The position numbers were made by a program, and so were the translations under genes. This document shows positions 40,921 through 52,639 of a stretch of 64,000 nt of DNA, in pieces. The notes under the pieces are model-generated. The model was given only the letters and a program-made list of their open reading frames with translations. It did no database searches and was not told where the DNA came from. The stretch is from Cydia pomonella (lineage: Eukaryota; Arthropoda; Insecta; Lepidoptera; Tortricidae), in the NCBI RefSeq assembly GCF_033807575.1, contig NC_084704.1, forward strand, positions 29,613,968 to 29,677,967, in the 5' to 3' direction. Each line of letters begins with the position of its first letter. Position 1 is the stretch's first letter.

Positions 40921-42350
40921 GCAATATAATAACGTTTCTTAAAATTCAAGAGCCGAAATAGGTATTTTAACAAAACGAGACGTAGTCGACTTTGGTTAAA
41001 ATGGCCCAAGAATGTTAACACCTAGTTATAACCTACCTACCGTTTCACATAATATGTTTTCCTAGGACAACACCAAACACATAAAATGATAAATAAAATC
41101 AAAGTAAGTATACAAAAATAAATATTTTTATTTGTAGATCTTTCAATACAATTTAGCCTTAAAAAATTCAACAGTATGTACTATATTATATGAATTTTCA
41201 CAGGATGATTGCTAAGCAGTTTTATTATGATTCTACGCCACAATCGCTTCAAATGAAGTTAAATTTAGATATCAACTGTCAGTCAATTAATTGACAAATT
41301 GAAGTGCTGTAGTAGAAAAAGTAATAACAACACTAATATCCGGTTTCCAATATTGGAGCGGGAACATCACTATACGGGCTTATTAAACCGGCGGGCCGTT
41401 AATGAGCGGTTTTTCTCCCTTCTGATTTACCTAAGACCGAGATTGCCAGACTTGTTCTTCTTTTTGTGATTTGTTCTCTGTAAAACTAATTGGGATATTT
41501 TATTCATTAACTAAGGGATCGGTGCATAATGTTATTTAATTTCTTATTTGATATTTAGGGCAACTCGAACTTATAAAATTATCTCATTTTGACATTACTC
41601 GAATGCATTTCAAACATTTCAAAATAAAGAACAATTTTTTTTTTTAATATTTGTATAAAAAAAAGTATTTTTAATACAGTTGCTCAAAAAGTGCTTCTTT
41701 ACGTAGCTGTTTAGCGTGCGGAAAATTGGTTTTCGCGAACTAGTGCTTTTCAGTTTTCACTTTTAATTTTTTTTTTAATTTACCTATACTTTTTCCAATT
41801 CATGACTTGGTGATGAGTGTGTGAGTGTTAATGTTCGTTTCCTTTAAAAGTTGCAATGAACATAAAAACCTACTGTAAATGTAAGAATAATAAAAATATT
41901 TCATATTTTATTACTTACCTCTTCATCATTATAACACGTTTATTTTTTCATTTTGAATATTGAAAAACCGTTCTTAATAAGTTGTCTGAATGGAACGGAA
42001 TAGCTGCCGAAACGCCTGTCAAAGCAGAGGCGTTTTTTCTTACCATACGGCCGATCTCTATGTAACAAGTTCATACCGTAATAAACACGGAGCGAAATAG
42101 TCATAGCAAACATTTTAATGTCAAAGGAAGATAACAATATATTTTATCGACTATCGATAACTAAAGCAGCAATTCAAATAAGTTTCATAAATGGGTAAAA
42201 AGTAAAATAAAATGGAGAGCATTCTTTTATTTGAACAGAACATAGGCTTTATCGACTTTTCTCGTGGATATTAGATTTTTTGTAAAATTACGATTTCCAG
42301 TTTCCCTTCGTGCGGAAAATTTATATATACTGTTTAGTTTTATTATGAAA
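40921..42350. other. No gene recognised
   Basis: AT-rich. Short minus-strand ORFs (42-kb end) carry no domain. Confidence 0.35.
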
Positions 42351-42686
42351 CCGGCCAAGTGCGCGTCGGACTCGCACAGGAAGGGTTCCGTACCATTATC
42401 TATAAAAACGGTCACCCATCCAAGTACTGACCCCGCCCGACGTTGCTTAACTTCGGTGATTGGATGAGAACCTCGAGATTGGAAAGAAATATTTATTTAA
42501 TTCTGTTTTTAGTATTTGTTGTTATAGCGGCAACAGAAATACATAATCTGTAGAAATTTTAACTGGCTAACTATCACGGTTCATGAGATACAGCCTGGAT
42601 ACAGCCTGGTGACAGACGGACGGACGGACAGTGGAGTCTCAGTAATAGGGTCCCGTTTGACCCTTTGGGTACGGAACCCTAAAAAA
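42351..42686 (+). repeat. GACA/hairpin element carrying a 5S rRNA-derived segment
   Basis: Begins CCGGCCAAGTGCGCGTCGGA, has GGGTTCCGTACCATTAT, then antisense 5S sequence (42409-42472), a GACGGACGGACGGACAG tract and GGTACGGAACCCTAAAAAA. It belongs to the same terminal-motif family as 47497 but has a distinct interior. Confidence 0.8.
42409..42472 (-). ncRNA. 5S rRNA fragment (pseudogene inside a repeat)
   Basis: On the minus strand, GGTTCTCATCCAATCACCG, AAGTTAAGCAACGTCGGGCG and TACTTGGATGGGTGACCG match the middle part of animal 5S rRNA (about nt 30-94) with only a few substitutions. Both rRNA ends are missing, so it cannot make 5S rRNA. The box A/box C promoter region is largely preserved. 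Confidence 0.88.
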
Positions 42687-43615
42687 CCAAAAGTATCAAT
42701 TTACGGTTTTATCTGGTGCCGAATATTCTAACTAGATTTTTTTTTCTAATGCTTGTCCCTAAAATATTTAAGGCACCAATTTATAGTAGGTATTAAGAAT
42801 AAAAATAATTTAAAAAAGTGTTATCATTTTTGATAGCGTCAGTTATTGATAAACGATAAAAAGCAGTATTTCCCTTTGACTTTATTTATGCTATGATAAT
42901 TCCGCTCGTTGGTAATAATACAATAGTTGATAAAGAAATAAAAAATGTGAGACTTTGCTTCTTGTAACAAACAGAAACTCTGGAATAAAATATAAAAGTA
43001 ACTGTTGTGCAAATCTAATTTCAGAAGTCGGAAAATGCAGTAACAATTTTATTTTACTTCTACTTTCTATTAAGCACATCACTAAGTTTTTGTGTTTTAT
43101 AATATGAATCATATTAAGAAGATATTAAAGCTCATTATTCAAAAAGAAAGTTTCTTGAGTTATGAAATTTTAATATGAGGAATTTCTAGTTCTCAGTAGA
43201 TATGTATGCTGTAAACAAATTACAGACAAATTAAAGTTACCTTAGTAATATTACGGAACTCTAGTCTTTATAGAGTTCCGTACCAACAAGGTAATAAATT
43301 TAATAAAAAATAAATGCAGATTAAAAGCGAACTAAAAAGCTAAACATAATGTTAATATATATTAGTTACTTAGATTAATTAATGTAAATTATGAGTAGAA
43401 TAAAAGCGTACAGTCAAGGTCATTAGCAGGACCACAAAAGTGTATGCATATTTAGAATCGTGACTGCTTTTGTATCTTTATTTTATTTCGATTGCAGTCG
43501 GGGGAAGGGGAAATGCATTAAGTACATCAAGGTCTCCCGATTCCAATTGAAATAAAATATAGATAGTCACGATCCTAACTGCATGGCCGCGATATTGCTC
43601 GACTTGCGGGGTTAT
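42687..43615. other. No gene; one small perfect hairpin
   Basis: ACGGAACTCTA and TAGAGTTCCGT (43254-43282) form an 11-bp stem, perhaps a relic of the hairpin terminus of GACA elements. GACCTTGATGTAC-like sequence near 43530 is unexplained. Confidence 0.4.
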
Positions 43616-43806
43616 TCCCACTAGTTACCACCAAGTTGTTACCAGTGGTAACTACTGGGATTTTTTTCCCACCTTTTACCACTGGTAACTACAGGGAAAA
43701 AAATCCCACTAGTTACCACTAACTTGGTTTGGTGGTAACTACTGGATTTTTTCCCTGTAGTTACCAGTGGTAAAAGGTGGAATTTTTTTTCCCAGTAGTT
43801 ACCATC
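43616..43806. repeat. Long palindrome of TTACCACTGGTAACTAC units
   Basis: Arms on either side of about 43716-43722 mirror each other: CCAGTGGTAACTACTGGGA, CCACCTTTTACCACTGG and ACAGGGAAAAAAATCCC on the left, with inverse blocks on the right. Each arm is itself made of short inverted units, giving a nested palindrome. No coding capacity. Confidence 0.85.
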
Positions 43807-44532
43807 AAAAATTGATTAGCGTTCAATACTAATAAAACAGTATAAATATAAAGTGCTTTAATCGATAATTAATTATAAGTTAGTTATTCGTTTAGTTATA
43901 AGTCGATTACTGTGTCAGTAAACTGCGTTAAAAGTGATGAAAAATCGGTCTTTCACTGATTTGTTTGTCCATTTGTATAATTTTGACGTAATTTATTGCA
44001 GGGGACTTTACTTTCGATGGCACTTACGCCATTATCAACGATTAATAACATAAATGCTCTCATGCTCTCGAGGTTGATACCAAAAAGGAAAAAAAAAAAC
44101 ATTTAATCTAATAATTAATATAATGCAATAATTCCAAATAAAAATTAAAATAAATAAAATTAAATTAAAATAAATAAATAACTGGGGACTGGAGCCCAAA
44201 CCTTCTTGTGAGAGGAGGCTTGTACTCAACAATGTGGTGAAAAATTATAAGCTGCTAATGAATTAGACCACAAAAATAAAGAAACGTCTATGTTATATTC
44301 ATATTAAGTATGGTGAGAAAAAAAAATATTTCAGGTAAAACAACCCATATGCAAAATCCTCATTACAAAATAAAATATGAAATAGAAATAATAATGATTA
44401 AAAATACATTAAATAAAATTAAAAAGCTACAAATGTACTTCATTATCATACAAATAAATTAAATAATTAGTAACGACACTAGTTAGAATCATTACTTTGT
44501 TTGGCCAGTGATGATTTCTATTTTCTACCCAG
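43807..44532. other. No gene recognised
   Basis: AT-rich. The end (TGATTTCTATTTTCTACCCAG) resembles a splice acceptor for the exon-like frame that follows. Confidence 0.35.
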
Positions 44533-45727
44533 TGTTTTGTCATAGGGTAGTCCAAACATTCAGCGAACATGCTCAGGAAAAGGCATACGATATTAGAGTC
44601 CCCCGTAAGGTTCTGTGGTGGGCTATGAGAGAGAAAGGAATGCCAGGGAAGTATGTGCGGCTCATTCAGGTCATGTATGATAGAGCCAGTACTCACGTCA
44701 GGTCTAAAGCTGGAGTAACCGACAAGTTCAATGTGGTGGTAGGCTTACACCAGGGGTCAGCTTTAAGTCCGTATTTGTTCCTCCTGGTTATGGATGCTCT
44801 GACATCGAACATACAGGAGGAAGCACCCTGGTGTATGCTGTTTGCCGACGACATTGTTCTTGTCGGAGAAAATGCACTTGAGGTCCAGAGCAGGCTGGGA
44901 AAATGGCAAGAAAAGCTGGAAAGTGTGGGACTGAAAATAAGCAGAACCAAAACGGAGCATTTGGTCTGCGATTTCGGTGGTTTATCCAGTTTTTCCCATA
45001 TTGCCTTAGATGGTGTATCCCTACCAGTCTGCTCCGATTTCCGGTACCTTGGGTCAATGATCCAAAGTGACGGCAACATCGACCGTGACGTGAAAAATAG
45101 AATAAATGTGGGATGGATGAAATGCCGACAGGTCTCTGGAATAACTTGCGATCCACGAATGCCCCTTAAACTTAAGGGGAAAATCTACAGGACGATTGTG
45201 AGAACTGTTGTAATGTATGGATCAGAATGCTGGGCGACGAAAGTGACGGATGAAAGAAGAGTGCACGCAACGGAAATGAGAAAGTTGAGATGGATGAGTG
45301 GAGTGACGAGAAAGGATCGGATTAAGAATGAGTATATAAGGGGAAGTTTGAAACTAGCACTGGTAGCGGAGAAGATAAGGAGTGGTAGCGGTGGTTAGCG
45401 TGGTATAGGCATTTAATGAGGAGGGATGAATGCCATATAGGAAAAATAATGTTAGGAATGAATGTTGATGGACGGAGAGCGGATGGTAGACCCAAAAAAC
45501 GATGGATGAATTGTGTGAAAGAGGATATGAGAAAGAAAGGAGTGAGTACTGAGGTGACGAAAGAAAGAGGAGAATGGAAGAGAAGAGCATGTTGTGCCGA
45601 TCCCACATAACTTGGGATAAGGGCAGGAGGAAGAGCTCAGGATGGTGTCGGAGCTGCCGCGTACTTAATCAACAGTGACGCTACTCTCTTCCTTCTGACG
45701 GCATGCAAGCCATCAATGCAAGCATAA
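44533..45727 (+). pseudogene. Exon-like ORF split by a second RTE insertion
   Basis: After a pyrimidine-rich stretch and CAG (44530-44532), a frame reads FCHRVVQTFSEHAQ. A LINE fragment interrupts it at 44579. After the second target copy the same frame continues DGVGAAAYLINSDATLFL to a TAA at 45725-45727. Excising the insert plus one 8-bp copy leaves about 64 open codons. I recognise no protein family. The open length is short enough to arise by chance. The acceptor, frame continuity and GC content of the right half make an old exon possible. Confidence 0.3.
44579..45634 (+). mobile_element. RTE-type LINE fragment with intact FADD but broken frame
   Basis: Flanked by GCTCAGGA (44571-44578 and 45635-45642). 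The frame starts inside RT (KAYDIRVPRKVLWW), has GLHQGSALSPYLF, FADDIVLVGENALEV (44841 on), LKISRTKTEHLVC, FRYLGSMIQSDGNIDRDV, DPRMPLKLKGKIYRT, YGSECWATK and LRWMSGVTRKDRIKNEYI. It ends in a stop at 45396-45398. A frameshift follows, and the C-terminus continues at about 45400-45610 (HLMRRDECHIGK, GRPKKRWMNCVKEDM, RRACCADPT). The 5' half, including the endonuclease and first RT motifs, is missing. It is more decayed than the copy at 14469, yet keeps the catalytic motif that copy lost. Confidence 0.85.
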
Positions 45728-46059
45728 ACTCAAGATTCTCTTTATCTCACACGTAAAATTTATAAAGAAAATGTCTGAGCGATTTCTAGTTGAGTAAGTA
45801 CCTAATTACGTGCTGTACCGTAAAACTGCGGCGAACCATTTTCAATAGTACCTAAGTTGGGAAAGTTCCGTTGCCGTTGCTTAATTTAAAACAAGTCATT
45901 ATACTAACGATAAGACTAGCTAGAAGTAAGGAAGTTCGCTAGTGGATTTCATGGTGCACTTTCTGAAACGCTACCGCCGCACAGTCTACAGACTTTATTA
46001 TGATCACTTTATATTTTTAAATATGAAAAAACGAGCTCGAGACTTGGAAATTATATTAA
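45728..46059. other. No gene recognised
   Basis: A short plus-strand ORF beginning at 45942 runs into the foldback element and shows no domain. Confidence 0.35.
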
Positions 46060-46213
46060 GGATGACTCACGCTAGACTTGGCCGGGGACAGGCCAGAGCT
46101 TCCGGCGCTTTGTGTTCTATGGAAAGCACCACGTGATCACCGATCAGCCGTCATAGAAAATAACATGTCGGACGCCTCGGCCCGGGCTCGGGCCGGTCTA
46201 GCGTCAGCCATCC
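46060..46213. repeat. Foldback MITE (CGCTAGAC ends)
   Basis: Left GGATGACTCACGCTAGAC.TGGCCGGG is the inverse of the right CCGGTCTAGCGTCAGCCATCC. Inner TGTTCTATGG and TCATAGAAAATAACATG also pair. GC-rich ends, no ORF. Confidence 0.75.
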
Positions 46214-46916
46214 TTTACTCAGACAGATTTCTCGCTTCTGGACAGATAGAGTAGTCTGTCTAGAAGCGAGAGCGCGATGGATGCGGTTATTAACGTGTTG
46301 ATGATTGAAAAAAGCGACCTTGGTTTCTCTGTAGTTTCTGTAATGCCTTTATCATGTCGGTAGCCGCGTCCATCATACACTCACAGTCTTCAACAATAGC
46401 TGGATGACTCTTCTTTACGGAAATAGAAAGTTAACTTATTACCTACGTTAGCCTTTGCTGAGTTGTATCTTGCTTTTTAGACACGGCTTCTAAGTACCAA
46501 TAATATGCTATGACACAGCATTATCGTGGAACAGTGCTGTGCACTGACGATTAAGGAATGTAGGTGCATACGCACAATCGCTGGCCCACTACCTTTGATG
46601 TGCGTCCGAAAAACCGAAACGGTAGCCAATGGCCATCCCATCGTCATCTCGCCGCGCCATATGCCATCCGACACCACTACTCTAGACGCTGGCCCATCTT
46701 AGTGGGCCAGTATGAGAGCCCGTCGTGGAGAGGAGTCATCAGGGTGTGATACATTATTTTCGCAAGAATGATTTGTTAAAAAAATATCCCGGTAGCAGTG
46801 TAAATAATCAGAAATCAACGATGAATATATTCTATATACCGCGCCCTGTACCCCGTACTTCTCAAACAATTATACTTTTGTTCCAACTTTAAAAAAATAT
46901 GAAGTGACTTCCTGTT
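46214..46916. other. No gene recognised
   Basis: Contains a small inverted pair TCTGGACAGATAGAG / TGTCTAGAAGCG at 46235-46270. Two overlapping short ORFs near 46500-46750 have no motif. Confidence 0.35.
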
Positions 46917-47060
46917 TTTTTTTTTTTTTTTTTTATTTATTTAAATATGAAACAAACGGTCATACAAAAAAAATATTATTACAGTTTCTTATCTTAATCT
47001 AGACCTATAGTTTCCATGTTTGTTAAACATATCTTTATATAGAAGCACGAAAAGTACCTA
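46917..47060 (-). repeat. Probable retroposon 3' end with poly(A)
   Basis: The T run at about 46917-46934 with TATTTATTTAAAT would be a poly(A)/(AAATA) tail on the minus strand, followed inward by AT-rich 3' UTR. No coding remnant. Confidence 0.4.
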
Positions 47061-47496
47061 TCTACGTTTTTTCATACAACTTAAATATTATTTTCAGTGT
47101 ACGCTATCATCTTGGTAATTGACGTTACTTGTCACGCTTTACATTTATAAACATAACACAATTCGCTATACATAGCATCTTAGAATGAATTAAAACACGA
47201 GTTATTTTTAAAAGTCGCTGAAAAAAATTGTTGGCCAGTTTGAGGAATACAGGCAATACCGCCCACAATTTAATTTATTGCTCCCGTTACAGGCCCCACC
47301 CATTCATAGTATCTTTTATTCACACTGAATGTACATAAATCTATTTCTTATGTGAAACAAAACAGTGGGTAGAAATTAAGTAGCAGTGTATGTCTTTAAT
47401 CCTTAACTTAACCACTGAATGTGAACGTTAACGCGCCGTCATAATGACTATGACGAAGTGCCATATTCGTACGTCAGTGATTAAGGATTAAAAAAG
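47061..47496. other. No gene recognised
   Basis: AT-rich interval. A GTGATTAAGGATTAA / CTTTAATCCTTAAC inverted pair lies at 47393-47490. Confidence 0.35.
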
Positions 47497-48036
47497 CGGC
47501 CAAGTGCGAGTCGGACTCGCCCATGAAGGGTTCCGTACCATTTATGACGTATTAAAAAAACTACTTACTAGATCTCGTTCAAACCAATTTTCGGTGGAAG
47601 TTTGCATGGTAATGTATATCATATATTTTTTTTAGATTTTTCATTCTGTTATTTTAGAAGTTACAAGGGGGGGGGGGACATTTTAACACTTTGGAAGTGT
47701 CTCTCGCGCAAACTATTCAGTTTAGAAAAAAAAATATTAGAAATCTCAATATCATTTTTAAAGACCTATCCATAGATACCCCACACGTATGGGTTTGATG
47801 AAAAAAGATTTTTCGAGTTTCAGAAGTATGGGGAACCCCCAAAATTTATTGTTTTTTTTTGTATGTTTGTGTAAAAATCCAAATGCGGTTCATAGAATAC
47901 ATCTACATACCAAGTTTGAACAGTATAGCTCTTATAGTTTCGGAGAAAAGTGGCGGTGACATAATCGGACAGACAGACGGACATGACGAATCTATAAGGG
48001 TTCCGTTTTTTGCCATTTGGCTACGGAACCCTAAAA
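47497..48036 (+). repeat. GACA/hairpin element, CGGCCAAGTGCGAG subtype
   Basis: Starts CGGCCAAGTGCGAGTCGGAC, then GAAGGGTTCCGTACCATT, GATACCCCACACGTATGGG, a short GACA tract (CGGACAGACAGACGGACA) and the terminal hairpin GGGTTCCGT..GGCTACGGAACCCTAAAAA. Full-length. The 67-codon ORF at its end is spurious. Confidence 0.8.
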
Positions 48037-50380
48037 AGGTAAAATTTTATTTATCTTCATAATTTTGTTTTACACCACAGACACAAAAAGTGTTACATGT
48101 ATGTCTGTCTGTTTTTCTGTGGCATCGTAGCTCTCCAACAGATGAACCGATTTCGTAGCGGTTCTTTACGTGAAAGCGACTTTTCTTGCGTTGGTTTCAT
48201 TGACTTTTCTTGCGTTGCGTTGGCTTTCTTGTTTCATTGAAACTGATTTAGCAGATTAGCGAGAATCAGTTTTTTCAAAAATGATGTAATGCATTTTTTG
48301 GCATAAAATGGATTTTGTTGGAATATGGCATAAGGTTTTTTTTTAATTCAATAGTTAATTTAGTTTGAATTCAGGATCAATTTTGAGCTACGTATCGTGC
48401 GTGTTTTTTTTCTCGTTACATGGATTTTTTTAGTACAATTTTTGAGTAATAATAAATATTGCTCATGCTTAAAATACTACTGTTTATTCTTATTTTACTG
48501 CGATTGCAAAATTGTAAACTTAGTGAGTTCGTTGGATGTTCTGTTTATAAGAAAAAAGTCAAGCTTTTCTTAGAATTCTGGCCAATTCAAGCTTAAGCTG
48601 ATACCTTTTAATAGAAACTTCGCTAGTTACTATCTACCTACCAATTATTTAAGGGCCTTTCATAATACTGGTGATATTTCAGCGGATTGCGGATTGCTCA
48701 AGTAAATACAGGCGTCATTACGAAGATTCCTTTAGTCTATTTCTTTAGGTAGTGAAATAAATGTAAACAATGTGTTTTTACATTTTCGGGTACTTATTAG
48801 TTAACCTACTAAATAGAAAACTGCTTGGATCTGTCCCTAATCGTTCTGGCTTTAACCTATTTCACCTAATCGTGTAGTGTTTTCATTTTACCTCAAATGA
48901 CTGAACATTTTGTCTCGTTTTGGGTTTTCTTAACTAGGGCGAAGTAATGGCAAATATTACAAAACTAAATTACTATGGATTAATCCAACCGTCCTGATAA
49001 ATTCCTATTAGCAAAATGACACGATTATAGCGGCTTAATTGTTTCTTTTTAGAAAGTAATATTTCGTAGTAAAACTTCTGTAAGTCTGTGAGTTAAATTA
49101 ATTGACTTACAGAATATTATTTACCAATAAAATACCTTCTTCTGGTTTGTTTACATTTTGTTAAATACCTAAAGAAATACAGAGGCCGCCTTCATTTTTT
49201 TAATATACGTATATTAAGTAGTACCTGTCGCAGAAGGTAAGGCCTAATCTTAATCTGTGGTTGACTTTGTTTACGTGGGAAGCGGGATACCTCAGTCACA
49301 AAGATAAGGCGTGTTTTTAGGACTGTCTTGTCGAATTGTGGACACCCGTAGAGAAGGATATTAGGCCTTGACGAGGGTTTCCTCGTTCTAATCCATTTAT
49401 TTAGGTTAGCGGCAGTATTCGAGTTATTTCATCACGTCTCGATATATACCAGTTTCTCATATCGTGGCATAATATACAGGTTAACCATGGCTAGATTTTT
49501 TAAAAACAATAAAACCCCTTTTATTTTATTTATAATTTTGGAAAAAGGTATATGTGGGAATATTTTACAATAACTTATTTATTTATATCTATGTAGTTAT
49601 GTAAAATTTAATAATATTCGAGTATTATATTCGTACTATTTAGGTATACATCTAGAAGACCTAAGGTATCTTATTCATTGAAATTTCAAGTACTTACATA
49701 TAAATACTTATATAATATGTATTTATATTTTTATAAATTCTAATGCTGTGCAAAATTTACTTATTAGGTACCTATCGTTACTTAAATTTCGATGATCTTA
49801 TTTGTACCTACTATAGAAATATTACCAAATCAACAATATTATAAAAAAAATTAATTAACGTGACGTGATATAAAGGTAAGGTGGTGTGTCATTTTATGAA
49901 AGGTCGAATCGAGCCCGGATTTAAATTTAATTTCAATTAAATTTGAGACTATAGCTTCCGTTTGTAATTACGACGGTCGTCTGTCGTTCCCAAACTTGAA
50001 ATTACATGTTAACTTCGTTAATCTTCATAATTGTCTTCGTTTTCTTCTACAATTTCTGAACAAATTTAGTGAACTATTTGTTTTATTAAGTATAAATCGT
50101 ATCACATTTTAAAATATAAACAAGAACATTAGATGAAAATGAAAATTAATCTAAACAAAATTTGTAAGCATTTTCTCGTTTCCTAGTTGTCAATACATTT
50201 GACATTAATTTAATACGTCATTGTAGATTTGGGCCACACCGTGTGCGGTCATGGATTCTATAGGTACTAAATACTAACTTACTAGCTCACTTTGACAACG
50301 AGAAATCAAGGTTAAGGTTTTATATATTAATAGGTATAAATAGACTTTCGCGATCGGATTGAAAAAACTAATTTTTAGTT
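48037..50380. other. No gene; the longest unexplained AT-rich stretch
   Basis: Near 48120-48250 CTCTCCAACAGATGAACCGATTTCG and a partial tandem of CTTTTCTTGCGTTGGTTTC suggest a fragment of a dispersed repeat also present near 52500. The remainder has no ORF, TIR or tail I could identify. Confidence 0.35.
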
Positions 50381-50718
50381 TAGTTTAGATGATGTTTTAA
50401 ATAAATAAAAACCGTCAGCCGATGGTATCACGATGGAAAGACCGTCAGCTGTAAAATGAACATGTAAAAAAATACGCGCCTTACCACTTTATGTCTGCAA
50501 AGTATACGTAATGTGTAAATTGCGTAATCCGTTGATGGCCTTTCAGGCGTTTCACCTGATGAAATGCTACATGCAAAGTTTCATGATTTGTTATTCTTTT
50601 GCTATCATAAAAAGGTAAAGCGCTTATTTTTGACATGTTCATGTGACCAGCTGACTTTCTTACCAGCGCAATATAGCCGGCTGACACTTTTGTAATTTAA
50701 CAATAGCGTCTGAACTAT
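50381..50718. repeat. Foldback element copy, right tip cut by a LINE tail
   Basis: Has AAAACCGTCAGCCGATGG, ACGATGGAAAGACCGTCAGC, GTAATGTGTAAATTGCG, TGATGAAATGCTACATGC, ACATGTTCATGTGACCAGC and ATATAGCCGGCTGAC in the order of the 4881 copy. It ends at TCTGAACTAT, where the right arm should continue. Confidence 0.75.
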
Positions 50719-51168
50719 TTATTTATTTATTTAAACTTTATTGCACTAAAGAAAACTTATCGTACAAAAGGCGGACTTAATTCCAAAAGACATTCTCTAC
50801 CAGTCAACCTTAAGGTAAAGCAGAAAGATTGTAGGCGGCGCTATTAGCTACTACTAGATACTATTAACAAAATAACACAAAAGCTTATCTAAGATTCAAC
50901 ATACATAAGCAACAAGATACATATTATATACATAATACATATATACATAATACATACAATATATATTTATATATTATATAAACTCAATAATAGAAACTAG
51001 GAATCCTTCATACTACTAGCAAAGAAAGATCGTACCGATTTCTTAAACGCAAATTTTTATATTAAGGGGAAGTGGATTCCAAAGGCGCGCCACCTGCACG
51101 CAGAAAAAGTTTGACATGAAGTCAGTCGATGAGAGGGTATGGATAAAGACATATTGCCAGAAGAGACT
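50719..51168 (-). repeat. LINE 3' UTR with (AAATA)n tail
   Basis: Minus strand: GCAATAAAGTTTAAATAAATAAATA at the end, with AATAAAG as polyadenylation signal, preceded by TTTTGTACGATAAG and GACTGGTAGAGAATG. Inner part has a TACATAATACATATATACA tandem. No coding region. Confidence 0.5.
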
Positions 51169-51173
51169 TAGTC

Positions 51174-51451
51174 ACTAGACTTTGTTTTGCCCCGTCTTTG
51201 TAATGGACTCCATAGTAAATAAAAATATAAAAAATATATATTATTTGAATTCCAGACAGGGTTAGTTTTGTTCATAACTATTCCAAATTTCAAATCGATA
51301 GCTTAAGTAGTTCTTGACATATTTAGCCATGTGACAGACAGACGGGCGGACGGACGGACGGACAGAGTCGTACCATAAGGGTTCCTTTTGAAAATTTATG
51401 GTACGGAACCCTAAGGGTTCCTTTTGTACCTTTTGGTACGGAACCCTAAAA
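51174..51451 (+). repeat. GACA/hairpin element, 3' part with duplicated terminal hairpin
   Basis: TAACTATTCCAAATTTCAAA and GATAGCTTAAGTAGTTCT match 38860-38900. Then come a GACA/GACG tract and two consecutive hairpin termini, each GGGTTCCTTTTG..GGTACGGAACCCTAA. Confidence 0.8.
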
Positions 51452-52144
51452 GTACACGAACACAAAAGGCAGAGGTCTTTTAAACGTCGAGTTCTTCTAA
51501 TTTAATAAATGTAATTCTACTAATTCTACAGATTACACATTAGTTGGTACGGATCTCTCACATTAACTCTTGTTCATCTGAAAACTAGACCAATGGGAAT
51601 ATATACGGTCGTTCGCTCGCACGACAAGTTTTCTGCAATTTAGGTGCATGGCGATGCCGCACCAAATCGATTTACTCTCTGCAAAGCATTTCCGAATATC
51701 GGGGATAAAGAGACATTTTGTAAAAGACAAAACTGTGAGGGCGCGATTCATTTGCTCTTTGACTTGGGTTATCTTTTAACTTCGAGGAGGGTTATAGATT
51801 GTGTTGGTACCTATATTCTTATTTTATTACGTATGTTCCAGCGTAGCGTCAGAAGTCGGAACTACCGAGTCGATTTCGAATAACAATTTGTCAATCAATT
51901 TGTTTTTATGGTTCGAAAGACAAAGGACAAGGTTACCTACATACCAAAACACCGTAGGAGAGTTTAGTAATATATTTTTGTGTTTTGAAAGTGTATTTAA
52001 AATGCCGAAAATGCCGATGGTATTCATAGCTGTAATGCTGCAAACTGCACCGTGAATTCTATATTTAGGAGATAGTCTTCTAAAATAGAAAAAAATACCT
52101 ACATAACCTGATAACCTATTAAATTCAAAATCCCTTATGCTATA
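51452..52144. other. No gene recognised
   Basis: Three short overlapping ORFs (79, 84 and 66 codons) around 51644-52055 cover both strands. None has a motif, which argues against any being a gene. Confidence 0.35.
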
Positions 52145-52152
52145 TTATACGA

Positions 52153-52421
52153 CCAGTTTGGCCTAGTGGGTAGTGACCCTGCCTACGAAGCCGATGGTCC
52201 CGGGTTCAAATCCTGGTAAGGGCAATTTATTCGTGTGATGAGCATGGATATTTGTTCCTGAGTCATGGGTGTTTTCTATGTATTTAAGTATTTATAAATA
52301 TTTATATATTATATATATCGTTGTCTAAGTACCCTCAACACAAGCCTTATTAAGCTTACTGCGGGACTTAGTCAATTTGTGTACTAATGTCCTATAATAT
52401 TTATTTATTTATTTATTTTAT
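52153..52421 (+). mobile_element. tRNA-derived SINE, full-length copy
   Basis: A-box region GGCCTAGTGGGTAGTGACCC, B-box GGTTCAAATCC, then GGTAAGGGCA, body GAGCATGGATATTTGTTCC, TATCGTTGTCTAAGTACCC and tail TTTATTTATTTATTTTA. TTATACGA is present on both sides (52145-52152 and 52422-52429, the latter overlapping the tail). This is the best-preserved of three copies. Confidence 0.9.
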
Positions 52422-52639
52422 TTATACGAGTATGCCATCAAAATCCATGTCCAACCCATTTTTGCATGCTTTATATTATCATTTCGGAAAAGAGCTGATG
52501 CTCTTCAAACTGCTGGATCGATTTCTACGAAACATAGCAAGAACCACCGCAAGAAAACTAGCTTTTAGGTAAAAAAAAACCGCATCGACAAATTTACAAA
52601 ATTAGATTTCGAGATTTCTTTTGAATTTTAAGAACTCGT

